A stretch of DNA of 64,000 bases from Bacillota bacterium (lineage in GTDB: Bacteria > Bacillota > DSM-12270 > Thermacetogeniales > Thermacetogeniaceae): NCBI GenBank assembly GCA_013177945.1, contig JABLXW010000001.1:62001-126000 (forward strand). Reading direction: 5' to 3'. The notes under the pieces are model-generated. The model searched no databases and was not told the DNA's origin. It worked only from the letters and a program-made list of their open reading frames with translations. Position 1 is the stretch's first letter. The number at the start of each line of letters is the position of its first letter. The translations under genes and the position numbers were made by a program. Of this stretch, positions 26,044 to 34,410 are shown piece by piece.

Positions 26044-27003
26044 ATGAGTTTAGGTCTTCATCTGGTAACTTTAGAAATCACCGGCAGGTGCAACCTATCC
26101 TGCAGCCACTGCTACCGGGGAAGTGAACTTCCAGAAGACTTTAGTGATTTTAATTTGCTTTTGGGCTACCTTGCTAAAGTAAAGCCACATTTCATTACTG
26201 TTTCCGGGGGAGAACCTTTGGTTTTGGAGAACATTTTTGAGTTAGCTAAAGAACTTAAAAAAGTGTGCCGGAAGCTTTTGCTTACTACCAACGGCACTTT
26301 AGTCCGGGAATTTCCGAGGGAATATTTTAAGATTTTTGACGAAGTACAGATAAGCTTAGACGGCGATGAATCAACTCACGATAAGATAAGAGGAAGAGGG
26401 GTTTTCGAAAAGGCGGTTAGCGCTGCCTGCTATTTGAAAGAAATTGTGCCGGTTTCTTTTCTCTGTACAGTAAATGCAGACAACCACCATAAGCTGGATG
26501 CCTTTGTCCAAATAGCCAAAGAAAATGGCGCTGTAGCCAAGATTGCCCGCATGTGCGGTTTTGGAAAAAATAACCTGGCTCCTTTAACTGACCCTTCTAT
26601 TTGGAAAGACGTGTTGTTAAAAGCTTTTCACGCTGGCCTCCCCAACGATGACCCTTTAAATTTCTGGTTTAACGAAAAAAAGAAAAAATCTGTAAAACCC
26701 AACAAAATAGCCGGCGGCTGCACTGCCGGTATTGCCGGGGTGGCCATTTCACCTGAAATGGACGTTTACCCTTGTGTAAAGCTAAGGATTCCCGCTGGAA
26801 ATCTTAAAAACCAAAGTTTAAGAGAAATCTGGCTAAATTCACCATTATTTATAACCTTGCGCAACTGGCATAACTTAAAAGGAAAATGCTCCGGCTGTGA
26901 ATACATTAGCATCTGCCGGGGGTGCCGGGCCGATGCCTGGGCGCGCTCAAAGGATTACCTGGCCGCTGACCCCTTATGCTGGCTGGAAGGTGGGGGCCGG
27001 TGA
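26044..27003 (+). CDS. second radical SAM/SPASM enzyme
   Basis: A 319-residue radical SAM protein with CNLSCSHC (Cys 16, 20, 23), SGGEPLV, and a C-terminal SPASM region (GGCTAGIAG, YPCVKLR, CSGCEYISICRGC). The ATG at 26044 follows AAGAAGG; a TTG 18 bases upstream is an alternative. It is distinct from the first enzyme and may carry out a second modification, or form a complex with the SPASM-only protein encoded next, whose start overlaps its stop. Confidence 0.9.
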   Translation: MSLGLHLVTLEITGRCNLSCSHCYRGSELPEDFSDFNLLLGYLAKVKPHFITVSGGEPLVLENIFELAKELKKVCRKLLLTTNGTLVREFPREYFKIFDEVQISLDGDESTHDKIRGRGVFEKAVSAACYLKEIVPVSFLCTVNADNHHKLDAFVQIAKENGAVAKIARMCGFGKNNLAPLTDPSIWKDVLLKAFHAGLPNDDPLNFWFNEKKKKSVKPNKIAGGCTAGIAGVAISPEMDVYPCVKLRIPAGNLKNQSLREIWLNSPLFITLRNWHNLKGKCSGCEYISICRGCRADAWARSKDYLAADPLCWLEGGGR

Positions 27004-27890
27004 AAGAATTCGCTTTAAGCCACCCCTTTATCCTTGCCCTGGCTTTAAACAATTACGACCCGTTCCTTAATCCAGGAAAAGTAGGCATTTTAAGCGAATC
27101 AGCTTACGACCAGGTCTTTGCTTACCTTAAGACAAACCCACCCCAGGGTGTGCTCGTTTTAACAGGCGGAGAGCCTTTTGTGGATTTGCGCTTAAAGGAA
27201 ATTCTTTCCCTGGCGCGAAGCATGAGGTGGCCGGTTTCTGTAGATACCTGGGGCGGCTTTTTGGAGCAGCCTTCATCTTTAAATCTAATTCAGCAGATCC
27301 GCCTGCGTCTTTTTTCTTTAAATCCAGAAAAACATGATCAGATCGCAGGTGAAAAAGATAATTTTCAGAAAATAATGGTTTTTGCCCGCTGGCTGGCTGA
27401 AAATTATAACCAGGAGAAAATCCTGGTCTTCCCGGTTTGCCGGGAAAACACGGAAGAAATAGCTGATATTTTAAGCTGGTGCGCCAAACATAATTTTAAA
27501 GCCAATATTTTTATTGTTCCCCGGCACCATAAATATGCTCTCGAGTTTACGTCTTTCCAACAGATAATCAAAAAGCTGGGAAATTTACCCTTACGTGAGC
27601 TGATCATAGACATCCCCCTGTTAGGCCTGTCCGGCTTTCCCAACCTTTGCCCTGGGGGAAGGCTGGCCATGTTTATTGGCCCGGAAGGGGAAGTAAAACC
27701 CTGCCCCTACTTTCCCCTCCCGCTTAGCCACCTCAAAGAAGGCGTTTTAAAAGCCTGGGTTTGCTTGCAGGCAAAGCTTACGGAATTAAATAAAGGCTGT
27801 GCTTGCTGTCGTTATTTTTCTTTGTGTGGCGGCGGCTGCCTGGCAAATAAAACCGGGGCGGGAAAAGACTACTACTGTCCTCTCCAATGA
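27000..27890 (+). CDS. radical SAM-like protein lacking the catalytic CxxxCxxC (SPASM-type partner)
   Basis: A 296-residue protein with a radical SAM-like barrel. The usual first-strand cysteine motif is absent: the N-terminus reads PFILALALNNYDPF. The GGEPF motif remains, and the C-terminus has SPASM-like cysteines (CPGGRLAM, KPCPYFP, CACCRYFSLCGGGC). It probably binds auxiliary clusters without starting radical chemistry, so it may be a non-catalytic partner. The layout (PqqD, radical SAM/SPASM, SPASM-only) recalls the GeoRSP systems, from memory only. GTG 27000 follows GGAAGGTGGGGG and overlaps the previous stop by 4 bases. Confidence 0.78.
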   Translation: MKEFALSHPFILALALNNYDPFLNPGKVGILSESAYDQVFAYLKTNPPQGVLVLTGGEPFVDLRLKEILSLARSMRWPVSVDTWGGFLEQPSSLNLIQQIRLRLFSLNPEKHDQIAGEKDNFQKIMVFARWLAENYNQEKILVFPVCRENTEEIADILSWCAKHNFKANIFIVPRHHKYALEFTSFQQIIKKLGNLPLRELIIDIPLLGLSGFPNLCPGGRLAMFIGPEGEVKPCPYFPLPLSHLKEGVLKAWVCLQAKLTELNKGCACCRYFSLCGGGCLANKTGAGKDYYCPLQ

Positions 27891-27901
27891 GGTGCTTTTT
27901 A

Positions 27902-28843
27902 ATGAATATCCTGGAAGTAAAAGATTTAACCAAATACTTAAAAAAACAAAAGGTGCTGGACAACCTTAATTTTGTTTTAAAAAAAGGAGAGGTGCTGGGC
28001 TTTTTGGGGCCCAACGGAGCAGGGAAAACCACAACGATAAGGATCATTACCGGCCTCTACAGGCCGTCCGCAGGGCGAGTCTTTATTGCCGGGATCGATG
28101 CAGTCGCAAACCCCATCAAGACCAAGGGCCTTTTTGGCGTCTGCACCCAGGATTTCAGCTACAACGCACACTATAACATCGAGCAGGACCTTTACTTTTA
28201 CGCCCGCCTCTACGGGCTTCCCCGCCAAGAAGCCCTGGAAAGGGCCAGGCTTGCTCTCCAATGGGCGGATTTAACGGAACACAGCAAGAAAAACGGGGCG
28301 CACCTCTCCGGCGGGATGCAAAAGAAGGTCCTCTTTGCCCGGGCAATGATTAACGATCCCCCCCTGCTCCTCCTGGATGAACCAACTACAGGCCTGGATG
28401 TGCGGGCCAGAAAAGAGCTCTGGGATTTAATTCAAAGGCTGAAAAGCCAGGGGAAAAGCATCTTTTTAACCACCCATTATTTAGAAGAAGCGGAGCAGCT
28501 TTGCGACCGGGTGATTATCATCAATCAAGGGAAGCTTGTCGCGCAGGGAAGCCCAGAAGAGCTGCGCAAAATCATCGGCAAGCCGCAGGTTTTATCTGTA
28601 GAGCTTAAGGAATCGCCCGCGCCGGAGGAAATGAACCGGTTGAACGGGCTGCCAGGGGTAAAGACTTGCCATCTTCAGGGAAAAACCCTGGAGGTCACTT
28701 TTAATGGTGATTCCCGGCAGGCAGGCTGGCTCGTCCAGGAAGTTTGTTCTCGGTTTAATCCGCTGGGGTTTTCTTTAAGGCAGGCTTCGCTAGAAGAAGT
28801 TTTTTTAAAGGTTACCGGGAAGGATGATGAGGTAAATGCATAA
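27902..28843 (+). CDS. ABC-2 type exporter ATPase
   Basis: A 313-residue ATPase of the DrrA/CcmA/NatA-like class with Walker A GPNGAGKTT, signature LSGGMQKK, Walker B LLLDEPTTGLD and switch TTHYLEEAE. It carries the C-terminal extension usual for exporters. ATG 27902 follows GAGGTG; an ATG at 27887 overlaps the previous gene and lacks a ribosome binding site. It pairs with the next gene to form an efflux transporter, most simply for the matured peptide or a derived chelator. Confidence 0.92.
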   Translation: MNILEVKDLTKYLKKQKVLDNLNFVLKKGEVLGFLGPNGAGKTTTIRIITGLYRPSAGRVFIAGIDAVANPIKTKGLFGVCTQDFSYNAHYNIEQDLYFYARLYGLPRQEALERARLALQWADLTEHSKKNGAHLSGGMQKKVLFARAMINDPPLLLLDEPTTGLDVRARKELWDLIQRLKSQGKSIFLTTHYLEEAEQLCDRVIIINQGKLVAQGSPEELRKIIGKPQVLSVELKESPAPEEMNRLNGLPGVKTCHLQGKTLEVTFNGDSRQAGWLVQEVCSRFNPLGFSLRQASLEEVFLKVTGKDDEVNA

Positions 28844-29579
28844 GCCTCTGCAGGCGATTGGCGTTACCTGCGAATACGTATTATATGATTACTTGATCCA
28901 CCTCCCGTACTTTGCCGTAAGAACCCTCCTTGCCCCCGCCCTTTACCTTTTTGCCTTTGGTTTGGGGGTAGGCACTCTTACCCGCTACGGGGGGAACACT
29001 TACTTTGAATATGTTTTTCCAGGAATTTTAATGATTACCGTGATGCAGGTAAGCTATACTCACTTCAGCTCGGAGCTCTGGATTTCCCGGCAGGTAGACA
29101 AGTATTTAGAGCTTTTAATGATGGTGGCCCCTATTTATCCGCTGGAAGCAGTGGCTGGTTACCTGATTGCCGGCATTTTCATTTCTCTTTTTGCCGTGGG
29201 TTGTTTTTTAGTCATGGCGTATCTGGTTATAGGGAGCAGTTCAGTTTCTTTAGGCTGGCTTATTGGCTTTAGCGCCGGCTTGGGGGTGTTTTTTACCTCG
29301 TTGGGGATTATTAGCGGGATAAGCCACACCAATCCTCATCACTTCACCACTACAGGCACTCTGATTTTGCTGCCGCTTTCCTTTTTGTGCGGGATATTCT
29401 TCCCTCTTGAACTTTACCCAAAGGCGGTGCGCTGTTTTATCGAGCTTGTTCCCCTGACTCAGGCGGTGGAAGGATTAAGAAGCAGCTCCCCTTTAAGGCA
29501 CCTGCTCTATGTCTGGGGGGTGGCTTTGTTTACCGCCATCGTTTCAGCCAGGATCTTTCATCGCAAGATCGTTTCTTAA
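28836..29579 (+). CDS. ABC-2 type exporter permease
   Basis: A 247-residue polytopic membrane protein of the ABC-2 transporter class, with about six hydrophobic segments and the GILMITVMQVSYTHFSSE region typical of the family. It overlaps the ATPase gene by 8 bases. It would provide the membrane channel for export. The substrate is inferred from the operon to be the modified peptide, not shown by the sequence. Confidence 0.9.
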   Translation: MHKPLQAIGVTCEYVLYDYLIHLPYFAVRTLLAPALYLFAFGLGVGTLTRYGGNTYFEYVFPGILMITVMQVSYTHFSSELWISRQVDKYLELLMMVAPIYPLEAVAGYLIAGIFISLFAVGCFLVMAYLVIGSSSVSLGWLIGFSAGLGVFFTSLGIISGISHTNPHHFTTTGTLILLPLSFLCGIFFPLELYPKAVRCFIELVPLTQAVEGLRSSSPLRHLLYVWGVALFTAIVSARIFHRKIVS

Positions 29580-29604
29580 TTAAGGAGGGAAAGGAGGATT
29601 GAGC

Positions 29605-30516
29605 TTGGACTTTAAGCTCCTCAAGACGGCCGGGTTCTGGCGCAGCGCCTGGGAAGAAGCTTTAAAAAATTCCCTATGGGCTAAAAGGACGAAAGATAGC
29701 TCTGACTTCTGGAATAAGATCGCTCTTACTTACGGGCAGGAGAGACAAACAAAGGAAAAAGATCGCTTAGAAGCTGTGATGGAAATTTTAGAGACTCAAG
29801 GGATTTTAAATAAAGATTCCGTTGTCCTGGATATAGGCTGCGGGCCGGGGGTTTATGCCCTGCGCATGGCACCTAAAGTAAAGCAGGTAGTGGCTTTGGA
29901 CAGTGCTGAGAAAATGATCGAGGTTTTAGAAGAAAAGGCTAAGGAAGCAGGTTTGCCAAACATAACCACAGTGGTTCTTCCCTGGGAAGAGGTTGATTTA
30001 GAAAAAATGGGCTGGTCGGGTTATTTTGACCTGGTCTTTGCTTCCATCACACCGGCAATCAGAGATCCCGAAACCTTCCTGAAAATGCTCGCCGCCAGCC
30101 GCAAATACTGCTGCCTCATTGAATTCGCTGGAGGTTATCATAACCCTGTTTTTGCTGAACTGTGGAAACTTATCTTTAAAGAAGCTTACCCTGGTGGCGG
30201 ATTTGAAGTTATTTACCCTTTGAATTTCTTGCTGGCTTTGGGTTATCTTCCAAGCTTACGCTTTATCGATGATTTTTGGGAGGAAGAAAAACCTGCTGAA
30301 GAGGCCATTGAAAGCCTTTGTGCATCTTTTGGCCGTTATACAGATGTTACTCCTGAAATTAAGCAGATAATTTCTGACTACATCCAAAAACAGAGCAAAG
30401 ACGGCATTTATCATCAGAAAGTATCGCATCATTTAGGAGTCATCCTCTGGGAGGTAAACAAAAAAAGAATTTATCCGGTTGGCCGCCAACCGGATAATTG
30501 GGGCCAAAGGGGTTGA
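29605..30516 (+). CDS. class I SAM-dependent methyltransferase associated with ABC importer
   Basis: A 303-residue methyltransferase paralogous to the 3170 protein, sharing FDLVFAS.TP, YPLNFLLALGY, DVTPEIKQ and the C-terminal LGVILW. SAM motif I VLDIGCGPG is at about residues 74-82. TTG 29605 is chosen because AAGGAGG lies 8 bases upstream; TTG 29599 is too close. It stands between the exporter and the importer permeases, so it may modify the peptide before export or the chelate after import. Confidence 0.85.
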   Translation: MDFKLLKTAGFWRSAWEEALKNSLWAKRTKDSSDFWNKIALTYGQERQTKEKDRLEAVMEILETQGILNKDSVVLDIGCGPGVYALRMAPKVKQVVALDSAEKMIEVLEEKAKEAGLPNITTVVLPWEEVDLEKMGWSGYFDLVFASITPAIRDPETFLKMLAASRKYCCLIEFAGGYHNPVFAELWKLIFKEAYPGGGFEVIYPLNFLLALGYLPSLRFIDDFWEEEKPAEEAIESLCASFGRYTDVTPEIKQIISDYIQKQSKDGIYHQKVSHHLGVILWEVNKKRIYPVGRQPDNWGQRG

Positions 30517-30521
30517 AGAAA

Positions 30522-31457
30522 ATGAGAACGTATCTCCTTAAGCGTTTGTCTTACCTCATTCCGGTAATGTTTGGCATCTCCATAATTACTTTTGGCTTAA
30601 TTCGCCTGGCCCCTGGAGACCCGGCGGAGTTGATCTTGCGGCAGGGCGGGATTGAACCGACAAAAGAAGAGGTAGAGGCGCTGCGTGAAGAGCTGGGCTT
30701 AAATGCCCCGGTTCCTCTCCAGTACCTCCGCTGGCTTATAAATGTCCTTCACCTGGACCTGGGAAAGTCCTATTATACCGGCGAGCCGGTGGCAAAGGAA
30801 ATCCTCGCGCGCTTTCCGGCAACCCTGGAGCTGGCCGGGGCGGCTATTGCTCTGGTGGTCTTGCTTGCTCTGCCCGCAGGTATTCTGGCTGCCCTTTACC
30901 GCCAGGCCGCAACTGACCATTTAATGCGCCTGATCGCTATTTTAGGCGCTTCTTTGCCCGGTTTCTGGCTGGGCCTGCTCCTCATTTATCTTTTTGCCGT
31001 AAAGCTAAAGCTTTTGCCTGTCATGGGAAGAGGTGGCTTAGAGCATCTTATTTTGCCTGCAGCAACCTTGAGCTTTGGCATGGCGGCAACTTACGCCAGG
31101 CTCCTGCGCGCAAGCATGCTGGAGGTGCTGGGGCAGGATTACATTACGGTGGCCTGGGCTAAAGGACTGAACAAAAGAGAGATAGTCGTCCGGCATGCTT
31201 TAAAAAACGCCCTCTTGCCGCCTGTGACCATGCTGGGTTTGAGCTTTGGCCACCTTTTGGGGGGGACAGTGATCATTGAAACCGTCTTTGCCTGGCCGGG
31301 GGTGGGCAAGTTTTGCCTGGAGGCCATTTTTAACCGGGATTATCCGGTTGTCCAGGCTTACGCCTTGTTTATGGCGGTGGTTTTTGTCCTGGCCAACTTG
31401 GTGGTGGATCTATCCTACCGGCTCCTCGACCCCCGGGTAGAGGTGGAGGAGAGCTAA
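30522..31457 (+). CDS. Dpp/Nik-type ABC importer permease (DppB family)
   Basis: A 311-residue integral membrane protein with six helices. It has the N-terminal GISIITFGLIRLAPGDP block and the C-terminal cytoplasmic coupling motif (AKGLNKREIVVRHALKNALLP) with the trailing ETVFAWPGVG block, all family hallmarks. ATG 30522 is used rather than an upstream TTG overlapping the methyltransferase. It abuts its DppC partner directly. It lies in the RiPP-like operon, supporting re-import of a product captured by the 22557 receptor. Confidence 0.94.
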   Translation: MRTYLLKRLSYLIPVMFGISIITFGLIRLAPGDPAELILRQGGIEPTKEEVEALREELGLNAPVPLQYLRWLINVLHLDLGKSYYTGEPVAKEILARFPATLELAGAAIALVVLLALPAGILAALYRQAATDHLMRLIAILGASLPGFWLGLLLIYLFAVKLKLLPVMGRGGLEHLILPAATLSFGMAATYARLLRASMLEVLGQDYITVAWAKGLNKREIVVRHALKNALLPPVTMLGLSFGHLLGGTVIIETVFAWPGVGKFCLEAIFNRDYPVVQAYALFMAVVFVLANLVVDLSYRLLDPRVEVEES

Positions 31458-32387
31458 ATGCAGGAAGCAAGAATTTTGAAAGAAAAGATCGGGGTAAGGC
31501 CGGAGGCAGCAGGCCTGTTAAAAATTTGCCAGGACCCTCTGGCTTTCGCCGGCCTGGTCATCGTTCTAGGGTTTATAGCGGTTGGGGTGCTGGCTCCTTT
31601 CCTTGCCCCCCATGACCCGGTAGATGCAAACCTTGACCAGGCTCTTCTTGCACCTTGTAAGGAATACCCGCTGGGCACTGATCAACTGGGGCGCTGCCTG
31701 CTTTCCAGAATAATCTGGGGAACAAGGGTTTCTCTTACCACTTCTTTTATTGTTTTGCTGGCCATCCTGGGAATCAGCATCCCTTACGGCCTGATTTCCG
31801 GCTGGTTTGGAGGCCGGGTAGACAATTTACTAATGCGCATTGTGGACGTGCTGCTGGCTTTTCCCAATATTATTTTGGCCCTGGTCATCGCCGGGATGCT
31901 CGGCCCCAGTCTCACCAACACCATGCTGGCTTTGGCCGGTGTTTCCTGGGTAAGCTTTGCCCGGCTCATCCGGGGACTGGTGCTGCAAATAAAAAAGCAG
32001 GAATTTATCCTGGCTGCCAGGGCCTTAGGCGCATCAAGTTTATGGGTTTTATCCCGTCACGTCCTTCCCAATGTTATCGGGCCGGTGGTGGTGCTTGCCA
32101 CCTTAGACCTGGGCTGGATTATTTTAAGCATTTCCGGGCTTTCCTTTATAGGCTTGGGAGCCCAGCCGCCTGCTCCGGAATGGGGGACAATGCTAAGTGA
32201 CAGCAGGCCGTACTTTCAGGTGGAACCAAACCTGATGCTGTTTCCTGGTCTGGCCATTATGCTCGCGGTGCTGGGCTTTAACCTTTTGGGAGACGGGTTA
32301 AGGGATGTGCTCGATCCCCGGGAATCCGTCAGGGGAAAACGGAATATCCTGGAAACAGAAACCGCGAAGGTTTCCACCTTGCCATGA
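31458..32387 (+). CDS. Dpp/Nik-type ABC importer permease (DppC family)
   Basis: A 309-residue membrane protein with the N-terminal helix, the HPLGTDQLGR-type motif (here YPLGTDQLGRC), the coupling loop ARALGASSLWVLSRHVLPN and ISGLSFIGLGAQPP. The ATG starts immediately after the DppB stop. Its last 12 or so codons run into attenuator copy C, so the stop codon lies inside hairpin 2 of that element. The final residues are therefore probably set by RNA structure rather than protein function. Confidence 0.93.
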   Translation: MQEARILKEKIGVRPEAAGLLKICQDPLAFAGLVIVLGFIAVGVLAPFLAPHDPVDANLDQALLAPCKEYPLGTDQLGRCLLSRIIWGTRVSLTTSFIVLLAILGISIPYGLISGWFGGRVDNLLMRIVDVLLAFPNIILALVIAGMLGPSLTNTMLALAGVSWVSFARLIRGLVLQIKKQEFILAARALGASSLWVLSRHVLPNVIGPVVVLATLDLGWIILSISGLSFIGLGAQPPAPEWGTMLSDSRPYFQVEPNLMLFPGLAIMLAVLGFNLLGDGLRDVLDPRESVRGKRNILETETAKVSTLP

Positions 32388-32417
32388 AGGCAAGGAGGAG
32401 CTTCGCGGTTTTTTGTT
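32353..32417 (+). promoter_or_regulatory. tandem-hairpin attenuator, copy C, overlapping the end of dppC
   Basis: Hairpin 1 GAAACC-GCGAA-GGTTTC (32358-32374); hairpin 2 CCTTGCC-ATGAA-GGCAAGG (32377-32395); terminator AACCGCGAAG (32360-32369) with CTTCGCGGTT (32401-32410), then TTTTTTGTTT. The DppC stop codon (32385-32387) is inside hairpin 2. It may both end the importer operon and control readthrough into the radical SAM remnant downstream. Confidence 0.87.
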
Positions 32418-32728
32418 TAGGGGGTGGGCAAATTTATACACCTTTGGTGGTAACCGTGGAACTTACCAACCAGTGCAACCTCAGGTGCCGCCACTGCTAT
32501 GCCAGCGCCGGGGAGAAGCTGTACAACGAACTGAGCCTGGCCGAGGTCAAGGAATTGCTTGGAGAGTTGTCCCGGCTGGGCACCATGGAGGTGGAATTCA
32601 GCGGCGGTGAGCCCCTGTTGCGACCCGATTTGTTTGAGATTATTGCATATGCGAAAACCTGGATTTTTCTGTTGTTTTAATAACCAACGGAATTATAAGG
32701 AGGTTAAGCGCCCATGTTGCGGAAAATT
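32384..32728 (+). pseudogene. radical SAM gene remnant, frameshifted and 3' truncated
   Basis: The first frame encodes VELTNQCNLRCRHCYASAG with a complete CxxxCxxC motif and SGGEPLLRPDLF, stopping near 32680. A second frame continues the family pattern as LDFSVVLITNG and ends at a TAG (32726-32728). A frameshift lies around 32655-32662 and everything after the first third of the protein is missing. The start of the amidase gene overlaps its end. It stands right after attenuator C and is what that attenuator once controlled. Confidence 0.83.
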
Positions 32729-33667
32729 AGTACCCGCTGGCAGGCAGCAATAGCAATCTTACTCTTACTCGCGCTGCTTGCCGGACCAGGGGTGGCCGGT
32801 TATACAGCTGTTCAAGAAGGAAATGGTACGGTAGACGAACTGATCAACATGCAAGTAATGGAGCAGCAGAAGGTTGAAAAAGGGCAGAAGATCTTCGAAG
32901 AGCTTCTGCGTCAGAAAGTCGGTAAGGTCCCTAAATACGGCACAGAGGAGTACTGGCAGCGCCTCACCGAGTATGCCGACCCCGCAGGAAAGCTGCGGCG
33001 TCAAGATCCCCAGAAATGGGAACTGATAGATGCTTACGCCTACGACTACTACGTCCGAAACATTTTGCCGCCGGTAGGGTCACCAGAAGAGGAGCTAAGG
33101 AAGCAATCGCAGCAAAAGCCTGCTCCTACCGTCATACAAAGTGGCTCGTACAACCGTTCGGGGGCTGTTAATTATGCCTACCGTTATGTCGGCAACGCGA
33201 GTGACAATCCTTTTTACAAAAACTACAATCCCGCTTACCACGCTTTTCGTGCCGACTGCACCAACTTTGTCTCCCAGTGTCTTAAAGAAGGCGGCGGGAT
33301 ACCGATGGTTGATGCCTGGTGGCGGCCCTGGTGGGACAAAGACGACTGGTACTACTACCGCCACGGTAGCGATGCTTACGACAGCAACAACGACGACGAC
33401 TGGTCCTGGAGTTGGGTGAAGGTGGAGACCCTCCACTGGCACATCCGGAGTCGTTTAGGGACCCTGGTTTCCTCACCCAGCCAACTGCAATTGGGTGACA
33501 TCGTGCAGCTCAACCTCGATGATAGCGATCCAAACGATCACTCGATGATCGTAACGAAGATTGATAGTGCAGGGAATCGACATGTGACGTACCATACAAC
33601 TAACACAAAGGACAGAAAATTAAGCGACATCAGTGGCACCAAGTACTACCTCCATATAACATATTAA
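32714..33667 (+). CDS. exported amidase-domain (Amidase_6) protein
   Basis: A 317-residue exported protein with an N-terminal hydrophobic signal. The C-terminal domain (about residues 150-317) is the putative amidase domain PF12671: YNRSGAVNYAYRYV, then FRADCTNFVSQCL carrying the likely catalytic cysteine, and DPNDHSMIVTKI carrying the likely histidine. A Trp/Asp-rich insert (WWRPWWDKDDWYYY) sits between. Such proteins are thought to act on cell-wall or peptide amides outside the cell. RBS AAGGAGG precedes the ATG. Apparently unrelated to the importer genes. Confidence 0.87.
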   Translation: MLRKISTRWQAAIAILLLLALLAGPGVAGYTAVQEGNGTVDELINMQVMEQQKVEKGQKIFEELLRQKVGKVPKYGTEEYWQRLTEYADPAGKLRRQDPQKWELIDAYAYDYYVRNILPPVGSPEEELRKQSQQKPAPTVIQSGSYNRSGAVNYAYRYVGNASDNPFYKNYNPAYHAFRADCTNFVSQCLKEGGGIPMVDAWWRPWWDKDDWYYYRHGSDAYDSNNDDDWSWSWVKVETLHWHIRSRLGTLVSSPSQLQLGDIVQLNLDDSDPNDHSMIVTKIDSAGNRHVTYHTTNTKDRKLSDISGTKYYLHITY

Positions 33668-33675
33668 ATAAAACA

Positions 33676-33709
33676 GGCTGCCCCAGGCCTCCTGCCTGGG
33701 GCAGGCTTA
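33676..33709 (+). terminator. hairpin after amidase gene
   Basis: CTGCCCCAGG (33678-33687) pairs with CCTGGGGCAG (33695-33704) around a 7-base loop; the T-run after it is weak. Likely a terminator. Confidence 0.65.
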
Positions 33710-33741
33710 CCCTTTCATGCCATATAGGAGGAGATAGAACC

Positions 33742-34218
33742 TTGAAAAAACTCACGGTCTTTTTTGTGATCTTAGTTATTCCGCTGATCTTTACCGGGTG
33801 CCAGAAATACGATCCCGTCGACACTCTGCAAGCTACGGTTAAAGTCAGCGTGTACTTTTCTCCTGATCCACACGATCCCTGTTACGACTGGTATAAAGGT
33901 AGGAGGCCAGACCCAGAGAAACACCGGCAGGTAGTATATCAAGTAACCGTAACAAACACCGGAAAAAGGAATAAAAGCTTCATTTTAGTCGACCCGATTC
34001 TTGATCCTTCTTTTAAGAAACTCGTCATCAACGAGTGCTTAGGCATCCCTGGGGCTGTAGCTCCAGGTAAAACAGTCACCCTGGACAAGGTTACGTACCT
34101 CATTGAAGGCAACCCTGACGAAGTTGAAAGACTTGCCTACCAAAGCAAAGTGCGGATCGTCTGGGAGGAAGGCGGCAAAAAGTGGGAGAAGGTTGTTAGC
34201 GTTACTCCGGAAAGGTAG
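33742..34218 (+). CDS. hypothetical lipoprotein
   Basis: A 158-residue protein with a lipoprotein signal peptide (LIFTGC lipobox). TTG start with RBS AGGAGGAGA. The mature part has a beta-rich look (YQVTVTNTGKRNKSFILVDP, then VTLDKVTYLI), reminiscent of immunoglobulin-like or DUF11-type domains, but I recognise no named family. It follows the amidase gene after a terminator-like hairpin. Surface-located; function unknown. Confidence 0.75.
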   Translation: MKKLTVFFVILVIPLIFTGCQKYDPVDTLQATVKVSVYFSPDPHDPCYDWYKGRRPDPEKHRQVVYQVTVTNTGKRNKSFILVDPILDPSFKKLVINECLGIPGAVAPGKTVTLDKVTYLIEGNPDEVERLAYQSKVRIVWEEGGKKWEKVVSVTPER

Positions 34219-34219
34219 T

Positions 34220-34318
34220 CTGATTGGCTCAGAATTTACTGTCCTTGATATAGGGGCGGGTGATGGCGCGTTTATCATTCAGTTGGCGGCTGCCTTTTGC
34301 TTGCAATTTTCACGCTAA
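34220..34318 (+). pseudogene. methyltransferase remnant
   Basis: A 32-codon stretch encodes EFTVLDIGAGDGAFIIQLA, the SAM motif I region of the methyltransferases found elsewhere in this block, and then runs into a stop. Nothing upstream or downstream restores the rest of the gene. Confidence 0.75.
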
Positions 34319-34410
34319 AGAGAACCCTCTTAGGTTGCTACAAAAGCGAGTATCAAGGCTAGCTGTGAGAATTTAATCCAAAGATCAAGAAGGTTTGGAG
34401 GGGGATTTTG

